A DNA stretch of 64,000 nucleotides. It comes from Fomitopsis serialis. Its lineage: Eukaryota > Basidiomycota > Agaricomycetes > Polyporales > Fomitopsidaceae. Numbering within the stretch: position 1 is the first letter of the stretch; each line of letters begins with the position of its first letter. The DNA is taken from assembly GCF_022376445.1 (NCBI RefSeq), contig NW_025955052.1:1-64000 (forward strand), written 5' to 3'. The translations under genes were made by a program, and so were the position numbers. Below the pieces are notes generated by a model, which was given only the letters and a program-made list of their open reading frames with translations, was not told the origin of the DNA and did no database searches. Below, one piece after another: positions 57,151 to 64,000 of this stretch.

Positions 57151-58010
57151 TGATTTGTAGGAGTGTGGGAGGGCCCCGATTTATATTGTGATAATACGAC
57201 ACCGACTCTGTTGAGAACGTTTAGCAGAGGTAGGTTTACGACAACGAGTGTTAGTACTTTGTGTATAATTCGATAACTTCCGGGTTCAGCCTGGCCGCGG
57301 GGTCTTGCTCATAACGTTCCGAGTATTCTCGTCCATGTCTTATATCCGGGACACAGTAATGCTTTGTCCTTCCGCCTGTTCAAAGCTTCTTTATTGTCCT
57401 CCCAAGCCGTCATCCTGTTGGTCCTTCGCAAGGTATTAGTATCCCCCGAGAGTCTTAGGAACAAGAATCACCTGAAATCGTGAGCCGAGACGGGTCGTAA
57501 CATCGCCCGAGCGAAAGCGCAAGCCACTTACCCCTCCGTGATCGTCACCCTCAACTACTGCCACCTTCGGTTTTGTCCACGTTACTGGACGGGATACACG
57601 TCCATTTTTGGCACAGACCTCGCCGAGTTGCACGCGCCGACTTTGCAAAATATCATGTCTTGACCTTCCTGTAGGGGTTGCTGCGCGCAGCATCGCGACC
57701 ACTCGATAGGAGTCTTCGACTGGGCCGCTTAGGCTCAATGCTACACATCAGTGAGGAGATAGGTCTTCGCCACGGTCAGATGCAGTCGAAATTAACACGT
57801 CGTACACCGTAGGGAAGATCTTGGGGGGACAGAGATCCGCTTCTTAACGTTTTCTTCATGAATGGCCCTAGAGCAAAATACTCTGAATCTGACCTCCTAG
57901 GTCGTCAATTGGTAATGAAGACGCTACCATAGCAGCATCAGTACAGCATGCACACCACCGTCCAAAGTAACCCTAAGACGAAACGCTGAAACGGCACCAA
58001 CTGAACTGGC
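57151..58010. other. Spacer with a weak minus-strand frame
   Basis: 860 bp. The 100-codon minus frame at 57436-57738 has no recognised motif and no neighbouring exon. I do not call it a gene. Confidence 0.4.
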
Positions 58011-58540
58011 CTAAAAAACCTGTTCCATCCCTTCCAGCGGCATGGATTCCACCATAGGCCTTGTCGCGTAGCAAAATCCCTGTGGCGACTTTACAGCAAA
58101 CCGATTGTTGAGTTCCTCTCGCGTCACGGGCGCGTCGAGCTTGTACAGTGCTCGGACAGGGTATGCGTAAGCCGTCATGAGCCCCGCGTCGAAGTCGTCG
58201 TTTTTGACGCCACTAGGATCGCGTAGCTCCCCGGGAACTTTGGGGCCGCGGTCTCAAGGACATACCTGAAGATGATGCTCGTTAAGAATCATGGTCGATA
58301 CAGGTCGAGTCAACCTGTGGAGACGTACTGAATGGCACAGCGTGGTGCAGACTCATACAGCCACAGTCTTTGCACTGAAGGACGTAGCTTGTAAGACCTG
58401 AATTCGTGGTTCTTCCTTCGCTCTCGGATAAGTACCACGTATTCCGACTTGATGGTCAGGACGACGTCTGTGAAGACGCGATCTGGTTGAGACCCGGAGG
58501 AAGAGGAAGTCTTGATCGACCGCCGCCGCGCGGCGGGCAT
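58011..58540 (-). CDS. PUA-like (ASCH-type) domain protein
   Basis: Small conserved fungal protein. The start MPAARRRSIKTSSSSGSQPD at 58540 is preferred over the longer upstream frame to 58717. The core VFTDVVLTIKSEYVVLIRER with KNHEFRSYKLRPSVQRLWLY resembles the first strand and helix of ASCH/PUA-like RNA-binding folds. A phase-2 intron (CA|gtacgtctcc, acceptor just before 58265) leads to YVLET and GPKVPGELRDPSGVKNDDFD. The end is YAYPVRALYKLDAPVTREEL, FAVKSPQGFCYATRPMVESM and EGMEQVF with stop 58011-58013. One base is missing near 58243 (CCC read as CC). Nucleic-acid binding is an inference from fold resemblance. Confidence 0.6.
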
Positions 58541-58868
58541 CGCTTTGGACTGACTGTATGGAATATACCGAGCGTCGTGGCGTCTGCCGGCGTCTGCCAG
58601 CGCGTAGCAAGTGACTTGCAAGATCAAGTGTGACGACGCGATTGCCGAATGCGGACGGGTTGTTTGGCAAGACCTTCTGATCCTAACAAACCCACGTGCC
58701 AGCCACACACCGTACATAGAGTCCGCTTAACCACTTCGGAACGATCGAGTGAGTACTTCTTCCATCCTGCCGGTCCCCATATCGCCACCTTTGCCTAATG
58801 GTATCTCAATAAGAACACTGCTCGTTTACTGAACTGAGCGGCACATCTAGCCTGAAGTTCACGAAATC

Positions 58869-59334
58869 ATGCCTGCCTTCACCACGCATTATGTCCCGCA
58901 TCTCCTCTACTCGCTGGCCATCACATCACTAGGCATGCACATCCTTTCTCAGCGGAAGAGTGCCGAGGCGGAACGACTACAGCTCACAGCGCAGCTGTCC
59001 CTTTGGAGCCTACCGCCGCACGCCTCCGGAGGGAGAGCGGATACCTTCGCAGGAGCTTGACAGGATCATGAAGCTTGTGCGGAGTCATCGCACACCTGTG
59101 TCGGAGCAGGAGGTGGCGAGTGGAGAGGAGATCTCGTGGCGAGAGGTGATGCTGGGTCGGAAGAAGGATGTGCGCGAGGAGGTTGAGGAGGCGAGGAGGA
59201 AGCGGGCGGAGGAATGGGATAGACGAGACATGGAAACCGGTGAGTATGCTCTTCTTCATTGCCATGTCTGTCACTCAATGTAGTCGTGATACGATGTTTC
59301 AGTGCAAAAGGAAGTTCAATCCTCAGGTTCATAG
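58869..59334 (+). CDS. Small N-terminally anchored hypothetical protein
   Basis: Starts MPAFTTHYVPHLLYSLAITS with one membrane segment (LLYSLAITSLGMHIL), then SQRKSAEAERLQLTAQ. After a stretch that needs two one-base corrections (about 58995-59045) it continues IPSQELDRIMKLVRSHRTPV, SGEEISWREVMLGRKKDVRE and a charged helix (EARRKRAEEWDRRDMET). An intron (from gtgagt at about 59241) joins VQKEVQSSGS and stop TAG at 59332-59334. An N-terminal anchor with a charged helical tail suggests an organelle-membrane protein. I do not recognise the family. Confidence 0.55.
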
Positions 59335-59928
59335 GACTCTACACAACGTGCCATACGCTCCACCTGTGTCACGCTTGACCACTGATCTTGAGGAGGTTTC
59401 TGTGCGCCACGACAGTACAAAACTGCATCCAGGTCCTACGGCTTTAATGTTGTCAGGGAACAAATCGCGCCAGGGCTGGCGAAGGGCATTACATGCTAAT
59501 GGATATGCATACACCGTTCGACGTTCGATGGCTGTGGATCTCGTGTGACGAGGATTGCTGCTGCTGCTTGACTCGTGCATCACACGATCTTTAGGTGTCT
59601 GATCATCCCTTTGCGAAAATGTAAACATGTGTACGAAGCTGCCCGAGAGTACCACTGTCTGCGTCAGTGCTCGGACGAAGCTCAACCCTACAAATTCAAA
59701 CGACAGTCGCGGAGGAGGTACTTCGATGGTCAGAATTATCTGATAAGATTTGGGACGGTCGACGACGATCGAGGGTGCCGAATCAGGCAATCGTTCTGGA
59801 AAGTTCTAGGATTGGAAAGCGCTTGAAACGCGCCCTGCAGCCATAAAGTCGCCCGCTGCGTCTACGACCTGCAGACAGTGTGTATCTTCCCCCACATACC
59901 CAACCTTTACTCCCGAAAAACTCACTGC
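59335..59928. other. Spacer and probable STI1 promoter
   Basis: 594 bp. The minus frame 59329-59790 is without motif. No heat-shock element was identified with confidence by eye. Confidence 0.4.
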
Positions 59929-61910
59929 ATGGCCAACGCGCTCAAAGACCAGGGCAACAAGGCCTTCCAGGCCAAGGACTACGACAAGGCGATCGACCTC
60001 TTCTCCCAGGCGATCGCGCTCGACCCAAATAATTTCGTGCTCTTCTCGAACCGGAGTGCGGCGAAGGCGGGAAAGCGTCAGTACTCCGCCGCACTCGTGG
60101 ATGCTGAGCAGGTGGGTCAAGCTCGTGTGCGGCCGACCAGCCACTAACGCGTCGGGTCCGCAGTGCATCAAGATCAATCCCGCATGGTCGAAGGGCTACG
60201 CGCGCAAGGGTGCAGCCCTCCATGGACAACGCCGCTACGACGATGCCGTCGCAGCGTACGAGACTGGCCTGAAGCTTGAGGACAGCCCCGCACTAAGAAA
60301 GGGTCTGCAGGAGGTGAAGGACGCGAAGGGTGCGCGCAATCACCACGTCCCCTCCACCGCCCTCTGACATCCATCGTCTAGCGTCCGACGAGCGCGGCGA
60401 CGGCGCAGACGCGCTCGGCCTGGGCAAGATGTTCGGCGACCCCAACCTGATCGGCAAGCTCGCTGCAAACCCGCGCACCGCGAAGCACCTCGTAGACCCG
60501 GGGTTCGTGGAGCAGCTCCGGATGCTCCAGAGGAACCCGAGCCTCGCGCAGGGCGCCCTCAACGATCCCCGCATGATCGACGTGCTCGGCGCGCTCATGG
60601 GCATCGACATGCAGGGCTTTTCGCGCGAGGAGGGCTCCGACGAGCTCCCGCCCGGCTACCAGAAGGCGGAGCCCGAGCCCACCCCCGCGCCCAAGCCTAC
60701 GTCTCCCCCGCCGCAGCCCGCTGCGTCGTCGAGCAAGGCGCGAGAGCCACCAAAATCGGAGGACGTGAAGATGGCGGACCCTGAGGAGGACGATGAGGAC
60801 GCGAAGACGCGGAAAGAGGCGGAGGCAGAGAAGAAGCTCGGTGCTGAGGCGTACAAGGCCAAGAAGCTGGACGAGGCGGCTGTGCACTTCCAGAAGGCTT
60901 GGGACATCTGGCCACAAGACATCACCTTCCTCACGAACCTCGCAGGTACGTTTCCTGCGTTCTGCACGCGTCCACGACATGACTGACCGGCACATCCAGC
61001 CGCGTACTTCGAGCAGGGCGAGTATGACAAGTGTATCGAGGCGTGCGACAAGGCGGTCGACGAGGGCCGCTCGCTCCGCGCTGACTACAAGCTCGTCGCG
61101 AAAGCACTCGGGCGCACGGGCAACGCGTACGCCAAAAAGGGCGACCTGCCGACCGCGATCAAGTTCTACAACAAGTCGCTCACGGAGCACCGCACGCCGG
61201 ACGTCCTCGCGAAGCTGCGCGAGGCGGAGCGCACGCAGGCGGAGGCGGCGCGGCTCGAGTACATCGACCCGGAGAAGGCCGCGCAGGCGCGCGAGGAGGG
61301 CAACGCGCTCTTCCACAAGGGCGACTTCGCGGGCGCGGTGAAGGCGTACACGGAGGCGATCAAGCGCGCGCCGACCGACCCGCGCGGGTACAACAACCGC
61401 GCGAACGCGTACACGAAGCTCGTCGCGCTCCCCGAGGCGCTCAAGGACACGGACGAGGCGATCAAGGTCGACCCGACGTTCGTGAAGGCGTACGTCCGCA
61501 AGAGCCACGTCCTGTTCGCGATGAAAGACTTCACGAAGGCGATCGAGGCGATCCAGCGCGCGGCGGACGTGGACACGGAGAAGAAGCACGACAGGGAGAT
61601 CCGCGAGCAGATGACGAGGTGCGAGATGGAGATGTACAACCAGCGCGCGGGCGAGAGCGAGGAGGAGACACTCCAGCGCGCGATGCGCGACCCGGAAATT
61701 GCGGTATGTGTCTCTTCTGTTTGCTGTGTTCGCGGATCCGCAGACTGACTGATCAACGGGGGATAGAGCATCATGGGCGACCCTATCATGCAGTCCATAC
61801 TCCAGCAGGCACAAGGCGACCCTGCAGCACTACAGGACCACATGAAGAACCCCGCCGTCCGCAACAACATCATGAAGCTGATCAACGCGGGGATCATCAA
61901 GACACGATAA
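59929..61910 (+). CDS. STI1: Hsp70/Hsp90 co-chaperone Sti1/HOP
   Basis: Cytosolic adaptor passing clients from Hsp70 to Hsp90. Five exons (59929-60111, 60164-60329, 60382-60945, 61000-61703, 61767-61910) give 586 aa with all phases consistent. TPR1 begins ALKDQGNKAFQAKDYDKAID and carries FSNRSAAK and KGYARKGAALHG (carboxylate-clamp Lys/Asn/Lys-Arg pattern). DP1 follows (NPRTAKHLVDPGFVEQLRML, NDPRMIDVLGALMGID). After a Pro/Ala linker, TPR2A/2B contain AYKAKKLDEAAVHFQKAW, ARAEEGNALFHKGDF-type and YNNRANAYTKLVALPEAL segments. DP2 ends DPIMQSILQQAQGDP and MKNPAVRNNIMKLINAG. No breaks, in contrast with its left neighbours. Confidence 0.96.
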
Positions 61911-62066
61911 TCGAGTGGCACGGACTGTACTCTGCATGTTGGTATTGAAGATATTCACAATGTCTGTTTTACCGTACCCGTACAATATCCTGTATCTATA
62001 GTCATCTCTACACTTCTATTCTGACCCGACGACGAGAGCGCGAATGTCGTTCGTCCTCAGTAGCAG

Positions 62067-63479
62067 TTACAACAAGTTATCGGGAGGGGAAGCCCACGAC
62101 CATCCCAGGTATCCATCGAATATTTCGAAGGCCTTGTCCTCCTGCGCTATCCGCTTCTCCTGGCTCCCCTTCAAGTCGCGCCACGCGTGCATGCTCTCAT
62201 GCACCTCACGCGGGTAGCTCAGACCAGCGACCATCGGCACGTCCAGTTCGGCTGCCTTCCGGTACCCATAGCCCACCGCGACGTTCACCAACCCGCCGTC
62301 CCAACCCGAGCACGCCTCCGCGACTTTCTTCACCGCGTCCTTCAGCTCTGTGGGCGCGGGGTGCCACTTGGGCGGTGTCGGCGTGAGGAGGCCCATGTTG
62401 AGCGGAGACGCGGTGAGCAGCTGCCCGACGCGGGCGCGCTCGAGGAGGTGCGGCGCGAAGTCGGCGAACGCGCTGTTCTGGAGGGTGAGCTGCGAGTAGG
62501 AGAGGAGCACGTCGAGCGGTTTGTACGGCGCGGTGTGCAGTACGAGCAGTGCCAGACGGAGGAGGGTCGGAAGCGGATAGCCTGTGAAGCGGCGTGTCAG
62601 AGGATGTGAGGGCGAATGAGGGTAGCACGAACCGGTGATGCCGATGGCCTTGACGATCCCCTCGTCCTTCATCTTCTGCAGTTCCGCGAGGCCGTCGAGG
62701 ATGAGCTGGTCGCCCTCTCCCCAGACCTTGCTCTCCTGGCCGTCCGCGAGCCCATACTTCTCGAGGTTCTCCGGCTTCAACGCGTCCGTGGGGTGCCCGT
62801 CCTCGTGGGGGCCGACCTGGGTGGCGACGAACTCGGTGTCGTGGAGGTAGACGGCGTCGAGGTAGGTGGTGTTGAGCCGCTTGAGGCTGCGCTGGACGCT
62901 GGCGCGGAGGGTGGCGGGCGAGTAGTCAAAGTCTGCGCGGGGGTGCCGTAGCGGCCGCATTTGGTCATCTAGACGGGTAGAAAGAAGCGTGAATGACGTC
63001 GTGTCCGACAATCTCGGGAAACGGGGCTGGGTCGTCCGCACCAGCTTGTACGAGGAGCGCGGGAAGTCGGGCTCGAGCGCCTTGAGCGCGGTGCCCAGCA
63101 CAATCTCGGACTCGCCGTAGTAGGCGGACGTGTCGAACGCGTTCACGCCGTAGCTGAGCCAAAGTCAGGGTCGAGATGCACCGCGATAGAATTCGGACGC
63201 ACCGCAGGGCCAGCCGAACCGTGCGCACGGGCGTGAAGCTGCTGATGTGCTCGTCCTTGTTGTAGATCGTGGATAGTGCGGCCGCACCGAAGACAATCTC
63301 CGAGAGGCCAAGGGGGCCGACAGTGCTCTTCCGTGAGATTTCGTCAAAGTACGTTCACTGCATCCGGTCACATCACCTTACAAGCGAAGGGCCGTCGTCG
63401 GGCGATCCTCGTCTTCGTCTGGGATGTCGCCGCCAGGCAGCGAGATGTCGGGTTGAGGGGAGTCGAGTTTGACGACCAT
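62067..63479 (-). CDS. ARA2: Aldo/keto reductase, D-arabinose/L-galactose dehydrogenase type
   Basis: NAD(P)-dependent oxidoreductase, cytosolic, related to the Ara2-type dehydrogenases that feed erythroascorbate synthesis. It starts MVVKLDSPQPDISLPGGDIP at 63479. After short introns come VGPLGLSEIVFGAAALSTIY, YGVNAFDTSAYYGESEIVLG (catalytic Asp and Tyr of the AKR tetrad), RSLKRLNTTYLDAVYLHDTE (the catalytic His is the H of LHD), ELQKMKDEGIVKAIGITG, and, after an intron, YPLPTLLRLAL. Then LDVLLSYSQLTLQNSAF, LLTASPLNMGLLTP and VNVAVGYGYRKAAELDVPMV follow, and the end is GYLGWSWASPPDNLL at 62067. The substrate is inferred from the family. Confidence 0.85.
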
Positions 63480-63741
63480 GGTGCTATAGAGGGCGGGGGA
63501 AGAGAGGAGCGAGTGCGGAGATGAGAGGAGGGCGAGTCTGGAATGAGACAAAGTAGAACGGTACTCGCTTGCAGACTGACATGTCGTCAGAGGCGCGGTC
63601 ACAAATCGCACCATCACACGTCACGCGCACGGTAGGTACAAGTAATGCCAGAGCTGCTCAGATTCGCAACAATTTCGTACACATCAATGAATGAACTCGA
63701 GGCCCGAGCCTGCGCAAGCGGACGAGGCAATGGACCCACTC
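63480..63741. terminator. Spacer between edge gene and aldo/keto reductase
   Basis: 262 bp between two minus-strand genes: 3' end of the edge gene and upstream region of the reductase. No other feature was seen. Confidence 0.35.
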
Positions 63742-64000
63742 TCAAAGCTTCTTCCTTTCCCAACTGCAGCAAATGACGCGGTTCAGTAGGCGTGCCGGAG
63801 ACAGGGCGTGCAGCGAGACACATACCCCTTCTCAAAGTGCTGGTTGACTGTGAGCATCTTGGTGCCCTCATTCGGCTTGATGTCGTTCCAAGGAGTCGGG
63901 TTCTCCTTCGTCCATACGACTGGAAAGGCATCCGCTGCGTCAATCTCAAGTCCCACCCTCAATCGTGTCAAACTCACCCGTCGGGCCTCGAGCCAGCCGT
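63742..64000 (-). CDS. 3' end of an unrecognised gene, cut by the window edge
   Basis: The rightmost bases encode GWLEARR, then an intron with gtgagt donor leads to an exon reading ADAFPVVWTKENPTPWNDIK and PNEGTKMLTVNQHFEKG. A second intron follows (gtatgtgtc to a gctgcag acceptor near 63765) and then WERKKL with TGA at 63742-63744. The compact basic end suits a small mitochondrial or ribosomal-type protein, but I do not recognise the family and the N-terminus is outside the window. Confidence 0.5.

Noticed and set aside
60378..61814. 478-codon minus-strand frame opposite STI1
   Set aside because: Shadow of STI1 exons 3-4; Arg/Leu-rich composition typical of antisense frames.
1..64000. CRISPR arrays, operons, prophage or bacterial insertion sequences
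   Set aside because: None seen; the spliced gene structure and protein families are those of a fungal nuclear genome.

Overview
The window looks like nuclear DNA of a filamentous basidiomycete, most likely an agaricomycete. Genes sit densely on both strands and are cut by many short GT-AG introns of about 45-65 bp (a few GC-AG). The protein families are fungal: CCR4-NOT subunit 3/5, Bem1-type scaffold, fused fungal 3-isopropylmalate dehydratase, Pkr1, a secreted Rds1-like ferritin-fold protein, Sti1. Calls rest on reading frames, splice sites and motifs recognised by eye; no database search was run.

Layout. 0.5-3.1 kb: poorly supported minus-strand low-complexity frames. 3.8-6.8 kb (-): NOT3/NOT5. 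8.2-10.3 kb (+): Bem1 homologue (SH3-SH3-PX-PB1), divergent from NOT3. 10.8-16.1 kb (+): 1603-aa Kar9-like/GAR-domain protein. 16.5-22.4 kb (+): three tandem copies of a kinase-like family with a C-terminal membrane segment. 22.8-24.6 kb (+): HEI10-type RING protein split into about 15 tiny exons. 24.9-28.2 kb (-): long Ser/Pro-rich protein ending in a CUE/UBA-like motif. 29.0-30.3 kb (+): fourth, broken kinase-like copy. 30.6-33.2 kb (-): LEU1. 34.1-34.5 kb (+): ribosomal protein eL29. 34.8-37.0 kb (-): TFIIIC subunit 5. 37.3-40.7 kb (-): two more kinase-like genes of a second subtype. 41.1-41.65 kb (-): small putative mitochondrial protein. 41.9-42.8 kb (+): GINS subunit Psf3. 43.0-43.3 kb (-): Pkr1. 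44.5-45.8 kb (+): alpha/beta hydrolase. 46.2-48.4 kb (-): NOP58. 49.3-50.3 kb: a 425-bp inverted repeat carrying Pol III-like boxes. 51.6-53.4 kb (+): Rds1-like secreted protein. 54.9-55.4 kb (+): LINE 3'-end remnant. 55.8-56.5 kb (+): conserved MGRRHQAF gene. 56.5-57.15 kb (-): bystin gene fragment. 58.0-58.5 kb (-): PUA/ASCH-like protein. 58.9-59.3 kb (+): small membrane-associated protein. 59.9-61.9 kb (+): Sti1/HOP. 62.1-63.5 kb (-): aldo/keto reductase of the D-arabinose/L-galactose dehydrogenase type. 63.7-64.0 kb (-): 3' end of an unrecognised gene.

Most genes are single-copy housekeeping functions (mRNA decay, polarity, leucine synthesis, replication, ribosome biogenesis, chaperoning) with no operon-like logic. 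The accessory element is the six-member kinase-like family interspersed among them over 24 kb. A second theme is sequence quality: from about 45 to 59 kb almost every gene, including the essential NOP58, needs one or more single inserted bases to keep frame, nearly always at a short homopolymer. Frame breaks in that stretch should therefore not be read automatically as pseudogenes.
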